In this document: positions 8,065 to 17,991 of the stretch, in pieces | Layout: every line of letters starts with the position of its first letter | Numbering within the stretch: position 1 is the stretch's first letter | NCBI GenBank assembly: GCA_947496705.1 | Contig: CANMDW010000004.1 | Coordinates: 1 to 64,000 of the forward strand | Origin: an uncultured Aquimarina sp. | Lineage (GTDB): Bacteria > Bacteroidota > Bacteroidia > Flavobacteriales > Flavobacteriaceae | Direction of reading: 5' to 3' | Length of the DNA: 64,000 nucleotides | Notes under the pieces: model-generated | Told to the model about the DNA's origin: nothing | Databases searched by the model: none | Seen by the model: only the letters and a program-made list of their open reading frames with translations | Program-made: the position numbers and the translations under genes

Positions 8065-10383
8065 ATGCTTACACACAATCTGGGCTACCCGCGTATTGGT
8101 AGTAAAAGAGAGCTTAAAAAGGTTTCAGAAGACTATTGGTCAGGAAAGACTACTTACAAGAATTTATTACAGGTCGGAAAAAATATCCGAAACGAAAATT
8201 GGTCATTGCAAAAAGGCATCGGGATTGATTTGATACCATCAAATGATTTTTCATTTTATGATCAGGTATTAGACATGTCAATGATGGTAGGAGCAATCCC
8301 CAAAAGATATACTAGTCTGATCTCAGAGAAAAGTAATCAATTAGATCTCTATTTTGCAATGGCTCGGGGATATCAAAAAGATGGTTATGATATTACTGCT
8401 ATGGAGATGACCAAATGGTTTGATACAAATTATCATTATATAGTTCCGGAGTTTTATAAAAATCAAGAGTTTACCTTGTTTTCTACCAAAGTCATTGATG
8501 AGTTTTATGAAGCAAAACAATTGGGGATAATCACTAAACCAGTATTAATAGGTCCAGTATCCTATCTATTATTAGGTAAAGAAAAAGAGAATGGATTTAA
8601 CAAGATTGAATTAATCAAAAAACTATTGCCTGTATATATTGAAATAGTTGATAAGCTGGTAGAGCTCGGAGCAAAATGGATTCAATTTGATGAACCGTTT
8701 TTAGCACTAGATCTTACCGAAGAAGAAAAAATAGCATATAAAAAAGCATATCTTATATTAAAAAGTACTTTTCCTGAGACTAAAATTATGGTAGCTACCT
8801 ATTTTGAAGGAATCTTAGATAACATCTCATTGGTAGCAGATGATTTATTAATAGACGCTTTACATATCGATTTGGCTAGATCTCCTGAACAATTAGAATC
8901 TGTACTCAAAAAAATCCCTGAAAGAGTACAGCTCTCTTTAGGTATTGTAGATGGTAGAAATATATGGAAGAATGAATATCAAAAATCCTTGCAGTACATT
9001 TCTAATGCTTTAAAAGCAAGAACAGAAGATGCCATATTACTAGCACCATCTTGCTCTTTACTTCACTCACCCTGCGATTTAGATCTAGAAGAACAAAATG
9101 AAAACTTGTTACCAGAAGTAAAAGATTGGATGTCTTTTGCCAAACAAAAACTAAAAGAAATAGTTACATTAAAACAACTTGTATTCTGTAAAGAAGAAGA
9201 CCAAATTTTAGTTAAACTAGAAGAAAATGTAAAATCTCATACCAGTAGAAGAAACTCGAAGCATATACAAAACCCAAAGGTAAAGGATAGGATACAGGCT
9301 ATATCACACAAAGATTTTACTAGAGAAAAATCATTTGAGTTTCGTAAAGAAATGCAGCAAAAAGAATTGCAATTACCATTATTTCCAACAACAACTATTG
9401 GATCTTTCCCACAAACAAAGGAAGTTAGGAGTTGGCGATATAAATATAAAAAAGGAGAAATTTCATTACAGCAATATAATGATCACATCAAAGAGGAAAT
9501 AATAAAGGCGATTCATTGGCAGGAAGAAATTGGACTTGATGTGTTGGTACATGGAGAATTTGAGCGTAATGATATGGTTGAATATTTTGGAGAACAGTTA
9601 GAAGGGTTTGCATTTACAAAGTTTGGTTGGGTACAGAGTTATGGATCCAGATGCGTAAAGCCCCCTATTATCTATGGAAGTGTTAGCAGGCCCAAAGCTA
9701 TGACTGTAGATTGGACGAGGTTTGCACAATCATTAACTTCAAAATTGGTAAAAGGAATGCTTACCGGTCCTGTAACGATATTGCAATGGTCTTTTGTACG
9801 TGATGATCAAGATAGGTCAATAACTTGTATGGAAATAGCATTGGCAATTAGAGATGAAGTAAAAGAGTTGGAAGAAAACGGAATCAAAGTAATTCAAATC
9901 GATGAACCTGCATTACGCGAAGGGCTACCTTTACGTCATAAAGATTGGCAAGATTATTTAGAATGGGCGATTCAGGCATTTAGAATATCTGCAACTGTAG
10001 TTTCTGATCAAACACAGATACATACACATATGTGTTACTCTGAGTTTAATGATATTATTGATCATATTGCAAAAATGGATGCCGATGTGATTACTATTGA
10101 ATGTACCCGATCACAAATGGAATTATTAGATGCTTTTTCAGATTTCAAATATCCAAATGATATTGGACCGGGTGTATATGATATTCATGCTCCTAGAATT
10201 CCTCATAAAGAAGAAATTGTAGCACTAATACACAAAGCGCAACAATATATTCCCGGCGATCAACTATGGATCAATCCCGATTGCGGATTAAAAACCCGTG
10301 GTTGGCAAGAAACCAAAGAAGCACTTATTGCTATGGTGGCAGCAGCAACACAATTAAGAACTGAAGTGCCTGAAATAGTTTAA
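8065..10383 (+). CDS. metE: Cobalamin-independent methionine synthase
   Basis: This 772-residue enzyme transfers the methyl group of 5-methyltetrahydropteroyl-triglutamate to homocysteine in the last step of methionine synthesis. The N-terminus [14 protein letters not shown] and the second-barrel start [13 protein letters not shown] are family signatures. The zinc and homocysteine site is visible as HTHMCYSEF (His and Cys ligands) and [11 protein letters not shown] (the last Cys ligand). The length is slightly above the E. coli enzyme. Its AT-rich codons resemble those of its neighbours. Expression should be repressed by B12 through the riboswitch 190 bases upstream. Confidence 0.97.
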   Translation: MLTHNLGYPRIGSKRELKKVSEDYWSGKTTYKNLLQVGKNIRNENWSLQKGIGIDLIPSNDFSFYDQVLDMSMMVGAIPKRYTSLISEKSNQLDLYFAMARGYQKDGYDITAMEMTKWFDTNYHYIVPEFYKNQEFTLFSTKVIDEFYEAKQLGIITKPVLIGPVSYLLLGKEKENGFNKIELIKKLLPVYIEIVDKLVELGAKWIQFDEPFLALDLTEEEKIAYKKAYLILKSTFPETKIMVATYFEGILDNISLVADDLLIDALHIDLARSPEQLESVLKKIPERVQLSLGIVDGRNIWKNEYQKSLQYISNALKARTEDAILLAPSCSLLHSPCDLDLEEQNENLLPEVKDWMSFAKQKLKEIVTLKQLVFCKEEDQILVKLEENVKSHTSRRNSKHIQNPKVKDRIQAISHKDFTREKSFEFRKEMQQKELQLPLFPTTTIGSFPQTKEVRSWRYKYKKGEISLQQYNDHIKEEIIKAIHWQEEIGLDVLVHGEFERNDMVEYFGEQLEGFAFTKFGWVQSYGSRCVKPPIIYGSVSRPKAMTVDWTRFAQSLTSKLVKGMLTGPVTILQWSFVRDDQDRSITCMEIALAIRDEVKELEENGIKVIQIDEPALREGLPLRHKDWQDYLEWAIQAFRISATVVSDQTQIHTHMCYSEFNDIIDHIAKMDADVITIECTRSQMELLDAFSDFKYPNDIGPGVYDIHAPRIPHKEEIVALIHKAQQYIPGDQLWINPDCGLKTRGWQETKEALIAMVAAATQLRTEVPEIV

Positions 10384-10410
10384 CCTCTTTGGGAAATAAT
10401 ACTCAAAATG

Positions 10411-10450
10411 AAAAATGGCCTCTCTTAGAGGATAAGCAGAGGTCATTTTA
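10411..10450. terminator. Bidirectional terminator between metE and the DUF3179 gene
   Basis: AAATGGCCTCT (10413-10423) pairs with AGAGGTCATTT (10438-10448, one G-U pair). There is an A-run before and a T-run after, so the hairpin can serve both convergent genes. Confidence 0.75.
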
Positions 10451-10458
10451 TAGGTGTT

Positions 10459-11832
10459 TTATTTGATTAATTTCACCTCGGGAAAAGCAGCACGATATCC
10501 AAACCAAAATGCATTATGTGTAGGCAGGCGTTTTAGTATTTCTTTGGTTGTAGTATTTTCTAATTGATCTTCGTGTAATTTCCAGGTGTTTCCACTGGTA
10601 TCTATGGCCAATGATTTTTTGTCATACGAAGCAAATTCAATACCTTCAGTGAAATACACGCGATGTGCCCCACTTTGATCTGTAAATACAGTAAAATTTT
10701 TATGATCAATTGTGCCTCGATACAAACGATTTTTTCTCAAAAACTTAGATGAAATAGCAATATTCTCCTTGGTTTCATCCGGGAGTCGTATCGCGAGAAT
10801 TTCTTGCTTGTTTTTCAATCTATTATCTTTTCCTGGTACAGAGAACATCAATTCATCAGTCGCAAAATAATCTTGATAAGCTATTCCTTCACCATAATCT
10901 CTATGATGTCCTGTTTTTAATGATAAAACAGTAGTTTCTGGATGTCGTTTTTTCCACGCTCCCCAGGTTGTGGTAACTACGCTTAAGTATTCCAATTCGA
11001 TACCCTTACCGATCAAAGGGCCGATAACAGGCTTTCCCCATAGCGTATTCCATAAAGACTGTGTTTTTTTGTCATACATCAATTTGTTGGATCGGTATAA
11101 AAAGCCACTGGTACCTAGTTGATAGCGCACCCCATTTTTTTCTGTTTTATAGAGAATCATAGTTCCACATAAAGTACAGTATACTCCTGCAACAGATATA
11201 TTTCCGACTTGATCGGTAAACATCTCATGCCATGCCAGAATACGTTTAGGATATGCACGAGTATCTCCGTTCACCGAAATTCCAAAGACAATATCATTAG
11301 TGTTCAAATATCCGGCTTCTTTTGCCTGTATCATTTTTGGATTTCGCAGTGGCGGAATACCATCTTGTGTGACCCCTCCCCAGCGTACTTCATCTAACCG
11401 AATAGTAGATTGATCCTCACGATCCAGGAAATATGCGTCAAACCGCGAGTCTATAGCCTTATGAAGGAAGGCTTTAAATGTATAGTAGGAAGGAGCGTAG
11501 GATGGCTTTTTACTCCAAAGATATGCATACCATTTATTAAAATCACGAGGGTAATTTTTTTTAGTTTTCTTTTGAAGAATACTTAGAAGTTTGAGTGAAG
11601 TAGAAGGGCTCCCGAGGAAATACAATGATTCAATTGCCATGACCTCAAAACTCTCTGTCCAGTGATTCTCGATGTGTTTTAGCGCTTCTTTATGAACCCG
11701 GTTGTTTTGAGAGGTAAAGAAATCCAGGAAATATTCATAATCCTGCTTTTTGATATTGTTATCTACCTCATTTTGAGCATTCGCAACACCAATGTTGAAG
11801 ATAAAAACCAGAAAGGGTATACACTTTATCAT
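10459..11832 (-). CDS. DUF3179 domain-containing exported protein
   Basis: A 457-residue protein with a signal peptide (cleavage near VANAQN) and a DUF3179 domain from about residue 150 to the end. It carries the typical cysteine pair in GVYCTLCGTMILY and downstream blocks GTSGFLYRSNKLMYD and TQSLWNTLWGKPVIG. The family's function is not established. The conserved Cys-x-x-Cys and periplasmic location hint at redox or metal binding, which is inference. The N-terminal 150 residues look helical and are not assigned. The gene is convergent with metE and appears monocistronic. Confidence 0.85.
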   Translation of the reverse strand: MIKCIPFLVFIFNIGVANAQNEVDNNIKKQDYEYFLDFFTSQNNRVHKEALKHIENHWTESFEVMAIESLYFLGSPSTSLKLLSILQKKTKKNYPRDFNKWYAYLWSKKPSYAPSYYTFKAFLHKAIDSRFDAYFLDREDQSTIRLDEVRWGGVTQDGIPPLRNPKMIQAKEAGYLNTNDIVFGISVNGDTRAYPKRILAWHEMFTDQVGNISVAGVYCTLCGTMILYKTEKNGVRYQLGTSGFLYRSNKLMYDKKTQSLWNTLWGKPVIGPLIGKGIELEYLSVVTTTWGAWKKRHPETTVLSLKTGHHRDYGEGIAYQDYFATDELMFSVPGKDNRLKNKQEILAIRLPDETKENIAISSKFLRKNRLYRGTIDHKNFTVFTDQSGAHRVYFTEGIEFASYDKKSLAIDTSGNTWKLHEDQLENTTTKEILKRLPTHNAFWFGYRAAFPEVKLIK

Positions 11833-11911
11833 CTGAATTACTTTTATTAGTAAGTCGAATTAAGATGATAATCTCTACAGGAATAAAGAAATTTTAAGAT
11901 TTAGAGTACTG

Positions 11912-13678
11912 CTAAATCCTTGCCTGATAGGTATACAAGTCAAAATACCTCCCTTCTGTAGCAATAAGCTCCTCATGGGTACCACGTTCTGCAATGTTCC
12001 CAGACTCAATCACCAGGATCTGATCGGCCTTTTTGATAGTACTCAATCTATGTGCTATGACAAAAGTAGTTCTTCCTTTCATCAACTCGCCCAAACTTTT
12101 TTGTATCAAAGCTTCGCTTTCGGTATCCAGGCTCGAAGTGGCCTCATCCAGAATGATAACTTTGGGATCGGCAAGAATAGCTCTGGCAATAGCAATACGC
12201 TGGCGTTGTCCGCCTGATAATTTTACGCCACGCTCCCCAATTAAGGTGTCCAAACCATCGTCAAAACGATCGGTAAATTCATTCACATAAGCTGCTTTTA
12301 CTGCTTGCTGTAATTGTTCTTCTGTAGCATCGGGACGAGGGAATAGGATATTTGCTCTGATGGTACCTTCGAATAAAAATTCATCCTGCAATACTACTCC
12401 CAGATTTCGACGATAACTACTCAGGTTTACCTTGGATAAGTCCTGTTCATCTATAGTGATGTGACCCGATTCGGGATTCAAAAAAGTAGCTGCCAATCCG
12501 GCAATGGTCGATTTACCCGACCCCGAACTACCAACGAGGGCTGTAACCGATCCCGAAGGAGCTTTAAAACTTATATTATGGAGTACTTCTTTGCCTTTTT
12601 CATAAGAAAAACAAACATGATCAAAGACAATATTTCCTGTAATACCATTGAGATGAATCGTTCTGTTCTCAGGGTCTTCTTCGGGTTCCAGATTCATTAA
12701 TTCTTCTGTACGATCCAATCCTGCCAGTGCTTCGGTCAACTGACTGCCAATATTACTCATTTGTACAATCGGGGCAATCATAAATGCCAAAACCATCGTA
12801 AAAAAGAGGAAATCTCCGGTAGTCATCGGGTTAACATCTTGCATCATATAATACCCACCAATACCCATAATTCCGGTAGAGGCTATTCCTGCTAATAAAA
12901 ATGTAGAAGAACTGGTCATCAAAGCAGTAGCGGTTAGACTCTTTTTTACATTTTGAAATAAACGATCTACCCCTTTCTCGAAAATTTTACTTTCCTGTTC
13001 TTCGGCACCAAACCCTTTGATCACACGAACACCGGCCAAAGTTTCGGTTAATCTTCCTTTCACTTCGGCATTAATTTCTCCCCGTACCCTAAAAATCGGG
13101 CGTATATATTTAAAGGCTTTTAAAGCGACTAATCCAAACAATGAAACCGGAACCAATACAAATAGTGTCATCCAGGGATTAATATAAATGAGTAAACCAA
13201 GTGAAACAATGGCAGTAAAAGTTCCGCCAACCATTTGTACCAAACCTGTACCAATAAGATTTCTTACGCCCTCTACATCACTCATGATTCTGGAAACTAA
13301 TGCTCCAGATTTGGTGTTGTCAAAAAAACTGATAGGCAACGATAATACTTTTTTTTGTACCTGTGCTCTGAGTTCAGAAATTAAATATTGTGCTTGCACA
13401 CTCAGGATTCTGGTCAATAAAAAAGAAGTGGTTGCCTGTATTAATATGGCAACACCAACAATGATGAGCAATTCATAGAGTTGGCCCATATCTTTGCCGG
13501 GAATCACTTCATCCAGCAATGTTTTACTTTTCCAGGGTAATATAAGTCCTGCTACTCTATTGAAGACAATTAAAATCAACCCGATGAAGACCAGATTTCT
13601 TCGAGGCCATATAATGGTTTTAAAAGCCTGACCCATGGTAACTTTTGACTTTTTCTTTTTATGTTCTGTTTTTTGCAT
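11912..13678 (-). CDS. ABC exporter, fused permease and ATPase (MsbA/LmrA type)
   Basis: A 588-residue half-transporter. Six transmembrane helices lie in residues 25-320, then a nucleotide-binding domain with Walker A GSSGSGKST, signature LSGGQRQRIAIARAI, Walker B VIILDEATSSLD and the H-loop IAHRLS. It should act as a homodimer in the inner membrane exporting a lipid, drug or other hydrophobic compound; the substrate cannot be read. It starts three bases after the metallo-beta-lactamase stop and is the last gene of a five-gene leftward run, so it is probably co-transcribed with the lactamase. Confidence 0.92.
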   Translation of the reverse strand: MQKTEHKKKKSKVTMGQAFKTIIWPRRNLVFIGLILIVFNRVAGLILPWKSKTLLDEVIPGKDMGQLYELLIIVGVAILIQATTSFLLTRILSVQAQYLISELRAQVQKKVLSLPISFFDNTKSGALVSRIMSDVEGVRNLIGTGLVQMVGGTFTAIVSLGLLIYINPWMTLFVLVPVSLFGLVALKAFKYIRPIFRVRGEINAEVKGRLTETLAGVRVIKGFGAEEQESKIFEKGVDRLFQNVKKSLTATALMTSSSTFLLAGIASTGIMGIGGYYMMQDVNPMTTGDFLFFTMVLAFMIAPIVQMSNIGSQLTEALAGLDRTEELMNLEPEEDPENRTIHLNGITGNIVFDHVCFSYEKGKEVLHNISFKAPSGSVTALVGSSGSGKSTIAGLAATFLNPESGHITIDEQDLSKVNLSSYRRNLGVVLQDEFLFEGTIRANILFPRPDATEEQLQQAVKAAYVNEFTDRFDDGLDTLIGERGVKLSGGQRQRIAIARAILADPKVIILDEATSSLDTESEALIQKSLGELMKGRTTFVIAHRLSTIKKADQILVIESGNIAERGTHEELIATEGRYFDLYTYQARI

Positions 13679-13681
13679 TTT

Positions 13682-14431
13682 TTATTCTGTTTTGAAAAGT
13701 TGGATGGTATACTCCAACAGATTTTGATCACCGTGATCTCCATGTCCGGGAATTACGATTTCCAGATCGGGATATGCTTTCCCGATTTTAGAAACGGTAT
13801 TTGACCATTCCAATAGGTTAGCATCGGCAAGGTTTCCTTTTTTTGCATCCAGGCTCTTGATCATACATCCGCCAAACAGGATTTTTTCTTTTGGGAAATA
13901 AGATACAATATTGTCTGTTGTATGTGCTTCTCCAAAGAAGGAATTTTCTATAGTTTTATTACCCAATTTCAGCTCCAGGCTGTGATCAAATACCTGATCG
14001 GGTGCCGGATGCCCTTCAATTAACATCAGTTCTTTGGTTCTTGAAGAGGCAATAGTAGCAATACCTTTTTCTTTAAAAACATCAATACCTTCTATACAAT
14101 CATCATGAAAATGATTGAGTACTACGCCATTGATATTAATATTCATGTCGACCTGAAGCCAGTGTATTAGTTCTGAAGTGGCCTGATCTGTTGCCGGAGT
14201 ATCAAAAATAAAGGCTTCATTGGCATGTGTATAAATAAATCCATTAGACGGAAATGTCGCCCCGTTCTTTAATGATATATATGAAGTATGGATATAACTA
14301 TGATCATTGAGTTTGGTGATTTGAAGTGCTTCAGAAATGTGGGTCATTTGCCCATTAGGTGTTTTATTGCAGGATATAAGACATAAAAACCCTGCTAAAA
14401 ACAGGAATGGTTTAGTGAAACTTACTGACAT
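13682..14431 (-). CDS. Subclass B1 metallo-beta-lactamase (lipoprotein)
   Basis: A 249-residue protein with the full B1 zinc set. Site 1 is H107, H109 (NHFHDD) and H170 (GEAHTTDN); site 2 is D111, C189 (FGGCMIKS) and H230 (IPGHGDHG). The complete sets predict a hydrolytically competent di-zinc enzyme able to cleave penicillins, cephalosporins and carbapenems. The signal ends in a lipobox, LISC with C21, so it is probably membrane-anchored like NDM-type enzymes. Chromosomal B1 enzymes are common in Flavobacteriaceae. It lies three bases from genes on both sides, between a DUF457 membrane protein and an ABC exporter. The exact substrate range cannot be inferred. Confidence 0.9.
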   Translation of the reverse strand: MSVSFTKPFLFLAGFLCLISCNKTPNGQMTHISEALQITKLNDHSYIHTSYISLKNGATFPSNGFIYTHANEAFIFDTPATDQATSELIHWLQVDMNININGVVLNHFHDDCIEGIDVFKEKGIATIASSRTKELMLIEGHPAPDQVFDHSLELKLGNKTIENSFFGEAHTTDNIVSYFPKEKILFGGCMIKSLDAKKGNLADANLLEWSNTVSKIGKAYPDLEIVIPGHGDHGDQNLLEYTIQLFKTE

Positions 14432-14434
14432 TTT

Positions 14435-14977
14435 TTAAGGTTGAATTTTACGTTTCTTAACATAACAGACTATAAAGATATACATCCCGGCCGGAATACC
14501 GACCCATACCAATTCACTTAACAAAACCTTAATGCCCCAGATGCTAAAAAACTTACTGGCTCCAATTGGTGAAACCTGTATCGGGCGCCAGGGGAAGAAA
14601 TACCGGGTGTCATCAAAGGGAGAGAAGAAAGCAATGCCCAGACCACCTGTAGTCATGGCATCAAGAATCCCATGTGAAGCTGTGCAGATTATAAAATATA
14701 AACTAAGAAAAACCCCTGTTTTGGTAGCAAACTTTTTATGGTAAAAAATGAAAGTGATAATTATTCCCAGAAATATAGCAAAGACTAATGAATGTGAAAA
14801 TCCCCGATGCCCCCAAAAGTCTTCATACGATATTCCAAATTTAAAACCAATTACATCTGCATCTGGCAAAATGGCGCAAGCTATTCCTAAAAACCAAAAC
14901 TTTATATTAGCGATTTCTTTTGAGAATCCTTTTCCCATAGCATAAGCAGTAAATGCGTGTGCGAAAACTGAAGCCAT
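14435..14977 (-). CDS. Membrane-bound metal-dependent hydrolase family protein (YdjM/DUF457)
   Basis: A 180-residue, four-helix membrane protein. It has family motifs HAFTAYAMG near the start, ILPDADV near residue 40, HRGFSHSL near 75 and SHGILDAMT near 120; the histidines and aspartates are the proposed metal ligands. Relatives include YdjM/LexA-regulated proteins of unknown role and phospholipase-like hydrolases. It is tightly linked with the lactamase gene (3-base gap) and follows the NYN gene by 30 bases. No specific function is claimed. Confidence 0.82.
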   Translation of the reverse strand: MASVFAHAFTAYAMGKGFSKEIANIKFWFLGIACAILPDADVIGFKFGISYEDFWGHRGFSHSLVFAIFLGIIITFIFYHKKFATKTGVFLSLYFIICTASHGILDAMTTGGLGIAFFSPFDDTRYFFPWRPIQVSPIGASKFFSIWGIKVLLSELVWVGIPAGMYIFIVCYVKKRKIQP

Positions 14978-15007
14978 ACATAATTGGTTTAAAGCCCGAA
15001 GAAGTTA

Positions 15008-15769
15008 TTATCTTTTGACATTTGCTCTATTTTGTCTTTTATTCCGTACAAAAATCAACTTAGACCTTCCTTTACTGGCTTCACGTTGTTCAATTTCAAA
15101 ATTTTTAATCGATTGGATCAACGGGGTGAGCTTTTGGAAACCATAATTTCGGGAGTCAAAGTTTGGCTGCTTTTTTTGTAAAAGACTCCCCACATCTCCA
15201 AGAAACGCCCAGCCATCATCATCTGCTACATCAGATATGGTGTGTGCAATTAGTTTAATCTCTTTTTGGGTTATTTTATCAACACTACTTTTGGCAGTAG
15301 GTTTACGATCTGCAGATTCAGATTCGTTTTCTTCGGCTTCATATTTCAGGATCTCGAGATAAATAAATTTATCACAGGCAACAATAAAAGGATTGGGTGT
15401 TTTCTTTTGTCCGATCCCAAAAACTTTCATGCCTGCTTCACGAAGTCTTGTGGCCAAACGGGTAAAGTCACTATCACTCGATACCAGACAAAAGCCATTC
15501 ACTTTTTCTGAATATAAAATATCCATAGCATCAATAATCATTGCAGAATCTGTTGCGTTTTTACCTCTGGTATATCCATATTGCTGGATAGGAGTAATTG
15601 CATTTTCAAGAAGAATTTTCTTCCACTTAACAAGGTCTGGTTTGGTCCAATCTCCATAAATTCTTTTGATGGTAGGATTGCCATATTTAGCAATTTCCTC
15701 CATCATTTCTTTTACATAAGAAGACGGGATATTGTCACCATCTATGAGTACTGCAAGATTTAAATCCAT
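15008..15769 (-). CDS. NYN-domain RNase-like protein with C-terminal LOTUS (OST-HTH) domain
   Basis: A 253-residue protein. Residues 1-145 form a PIN-like NYN domain (LabA/DUF88 family) with the acidic residues of the putative metal site in LIDGDNI, NATDSAMIIDAMD and SSDSDFTRLA. Residues about 165-240 match a LOTUS/OST-HTH domain (GWAFLGDVGSLLQKK, DSRNYGFQKLTPLI), which binds RNA or helicases in eukaryotes. The tail is basic. The start is two bases after the stop of a DEAD-box helicase gene. LOTUS domains in animals bind DEAD-box helicases, so a helicase-nuclease pair acting on RNA is a reasonable inference. Confidence 0.87.
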   Translation of the reverse strand: MDLNLAVLIDGDNIPSSYVKEMMEEIAKYGNPTIKRIYGDWTKPDLVKWKKILLENAITPIQQYGYTRGKNATDSAMIIDAMDILYSEKVNGFCLVSSDSDFTRLATRLREAGMKVFGIGQKKTPNPFIVACDKFIYLEILKYEAEENESESADRKPTAKSSVDKITQKEIKLIAHTISDVADDDGWAFLGDVGSLLQKKQPNFDSRNYGFQKLTPLIQSIKNFEIEQREASKGRSKLIFVRNKRQNRANVKR

Positions 15770-15771
15770 AG

Positions 15772-17172
15772 TTATCTTTTCTTTCTCTTTTTATGCTTCA
15801 GGTTAAAAGTTTTATCGCCTTTAGTCTTAGGTTTTTTGTATTTCTTTTTTATTTCACGTTGATATGAACCACCTTGATTTACTTTTCTGTTTTTCTCTTT
15901 TTTCTCATGAAAAGCTGGTCCAACTTCATCATTAGGACGCTTATGAGGGTTGTTTATTTCTTTAATTTTGGGTTCTTCTTCGGGCGTAAGTCGATCAGAA
16001 ATTTCTACAATAGATGGTATATCAAGTTGCTCGATTTTCATTTCCATTAAACTTTCAATATCATCCAGATACTCTTCCTCTTTTTTGGTGGTAAGTACAT
16101 AAGAAACTCCTTCTTTTTCTGCACGACCGGTTCTACCGATACGATGCATATAATTTTCAGGATATTCTGGAGTATCCAGGTTGATTACCTGGCTCACATT
16201 TTCTATATCCAAACCTCTTGCCATTACATCGGTAGCAATTAGGATACGATTTTCTCCTTTTCTGAATTGCTCAATGCTTCGTAATCTATAGTTTTGAGTC
16301 TTATTAGAATGTATAATGCAAATCTCTTCGGCATATCTCTGTTCGAGTTGTTCAAATAAACGATCTGCGATTTTCTTAAAGCCAACAAAAATTAATGTTT
16401 TATGATATGTTTCTTTATCAGAAAGTAAATGCTCTAATAAATTTACTTTGGTATAAAAATTTGGAACTTTATAGCCGTACTGCTTAATGTTTTCTAGAGG
16501 TGTTCCACTTTTTGCAACAGATATTTTTTGAGGTTTAACAAACGTTTCTGAAATCATTTGATCTACTTCATCTGTCATCGTAGCAGAAAACATAATGTTT
16601 TGTCGCTGCTGCGGAAGGATGTCAAAAATATTCATTAACTGATGTCTAAAACCCAAATCCAGCATGACATCTACTTCATCGATCACCAGTTTTTGAATAG
16701 ATTTCAATTGCAAGGTTCTGCTTACTGCCAGATCATATAATCGCCCGGGAGTGGCTACCACAATATCCAATCCTTGAGATACAGCCTGTTTTTGTGTATT
16801 GATATTAGTACCACCATATACTCCCGTGACGCGCACATTGATGTAAGTAGTCAGTTTTTCAATTTCATCAACTACCTGTACGACGAGTTCGCGAGTAGGA
16901 ACTAATATAAGCACTCTGGGATTTTGTTGTACAGAATAGTTCAGCATCCTTAAAATCGGAAGCATATACGCATACGTTTTACCGGTTCCCGTTTGTGCAA
17001 TACCTACAACATCCTTACCCGACATTACCGGTGAAAAAGCCTGTTGCTGGATAAGAGTAGGGATCTCAAAACCCAGGTCATCCAGAGCATTAAGGAGTTG
17101 TGTACTTAAGTTTAATTCTCTAAAAGTCACTGTAGGTCTATTTTTTATACGAAAGTAACTGTATTTGATCAT
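15772..17172 (-). CDS. DEAD-box RNA helicase (DEVD variant)
   Basis: A 466-residue ATP-dependent RNA helicase. Visible motifs are Q-motif IPTLIQQQAF, motif I AQTGTGKT, Ia PTRELVVQ, II DEVD instead of DEAD, III SAT, V ATDVMARGLD and VI HRIGRTGR. A lysine-rich tail of about 60 residues probably binds RNA. Likely roles are ribosome assembly or mRNA turnover in the cold-adapted RhlE/CsdA-like manner. A GTG at 17130 is an alternative start that would remove the first 14 residues. It is the first gene of the leftward run, followed at two bases by the NYN-LOTUS gene. Confidence 0.93.
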   Translation of the reverse strand: MIKYSYFRIKNRPTVTFRELNLSTQLLNALDDLGFEIPTLIQQQAFSPVMSGKDVVGIAQTGTGKTYAYMLPILRMLNYSVQQNPRVLILVPTRELVVQVVDEIEKLTTYINVRVTGVYGGTNINTQKQAVSQGLDIVVATPGRLYDLAVSRTLQLKSIQKLVIDEVDVMLDLGFRHQLMNIFDILPQQRQNIMFSATMTDEVDQMISETFVKPQKISVAKSGTPLENIKQYGYKVPNFYTKVNLLEHLLSDKETYHKTLIFVGFKKIADRLFEQLEQRYAEEICIIHSNKTQNYRLRSIEQFRKGENRILIATDVMARGLDIENVSQVINLDTPEYPENYMHRIGRTGRAEKEGVSYVLTTKKEEEYLDDIESLMEMKIEQLDIPSIVEISDRLTPEEEPKIKEINNPHKRPNDEVGPAFHEKKEKNRKVNQGGSYQREIKKKYKKPKTKGDKTFNLKHKKRKKR

Positions 17173-17292
17173 AAAAATGTTAAATACCGTTAAAAATTCA
17201 TTTTGATATTATATGTATAAGCAGAATTACGCAACGCATCCTTTTTATCTGCATCTAAAAACAACAATCAACAATAAATAAACTTCAATAAT

Positions 17293-17871
17293 ATGAAAAA
17301 ATTAAGTGTATTTCTTGTATTTATAGCATTAGCGATAGGTTGCAGTAATGATGATGATACGATCAGCAATCCAACAGATAAAAACAAGGTTTTGTTGTTG
17401 AAAATAGATTTTGAAACCAACATTTTTGAGGAAGGTAAGGAACTGGTTTTTAAAACAAATAAAGATTTTGATATTTCAACCCAGTATGTCCAGCCGGGGG
17501 ATTTTGGAAGTATAGCATTGTCGTATAAAGGTACCGAAGAGAAAGTGTTTTCGGGTACCATAATTTGGTCAGGAAAGGGGGCCATAGAGTATCCGGAGAG
17601 TTTTACTCAACCACAGGATTTTCAAAGAATAGATACCCCTTTACAGATGCCTGAGGTTTCCACATTTCAAAAAGTGATGTATGGTAATGCTGCATACTAC
17701 CCTGATACTATCGAGTATCAAAAAATATGGGAGTCTGTCGATGATTTGGCTTTGGTGAAAGAATTCAGAACCAATAACCCTAAGGCTAAGATCAATATCT
17801 TATTATATACCCCGTCTGTAGGAATATTGGATACCGCAGCGGCCGATTGGATCCTGATCATCGAGAATTAA
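17293..17871 (+). CDS. Hypothetical lipoprotein
   Basis: A 192-residue lipoprotein with signal MKKLSVFLVFIALAIGC and lipidated C17, followed by an acidic SNDDDT linker typical of surface-exposed Bacteroidota lipoproteins. The mature part is predicted mostly beta and matches no family I recognise. It is divergent from the helicase gene across a 120-base spacer and closed by a terminator at 17910. Confidence 0.7.
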   Translation: MKKLSVFLVFIALAIGCSNDDDTISNPTDKNKVLLLKIDFETNIFEEGKELVFKTNKDFDISTQYVQPGDFGSIALSYKGTEEKVFSGTIIWSGKGAIEYPESFTQPQDFQRIDTPLQMPEVSTFQKVMYGNAAYYPDTIEYQKIWESVDDLALVKEFRTNNPKAKINILLYTPSVGILDTAAADWILIIEN

Positions 17872-17909
17872 AATATTCGGGACGCTCTATATACATAGCG
17901 TTTATTAAG

Positions 17910-17945
17910 AACACCGGTTGTAATTAATATGACCGGTGTTTTTTG
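17910..17945 (+). terminator. Rho-independent terminator of the lipoprotein gene
   Basis: AACACCGGT (17910-17918; the first A belongs to AAGA) pairs with ACCGGTGTT (17932-17940), followed directly by TTTTT. Confidence 0.85.
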
Positions 17946-17991
17946 TATGAGCAATCATTTTAGTTACTTTTGAATTCTTAATACGATAACA

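Noticed and set aside
17128..17130. GTG start at 17130 for the DEAD-box helicase
   Set aside because: It is possible, but the ATG at 17172 is kept as default since no evidence separates them; noted in the gene entry.
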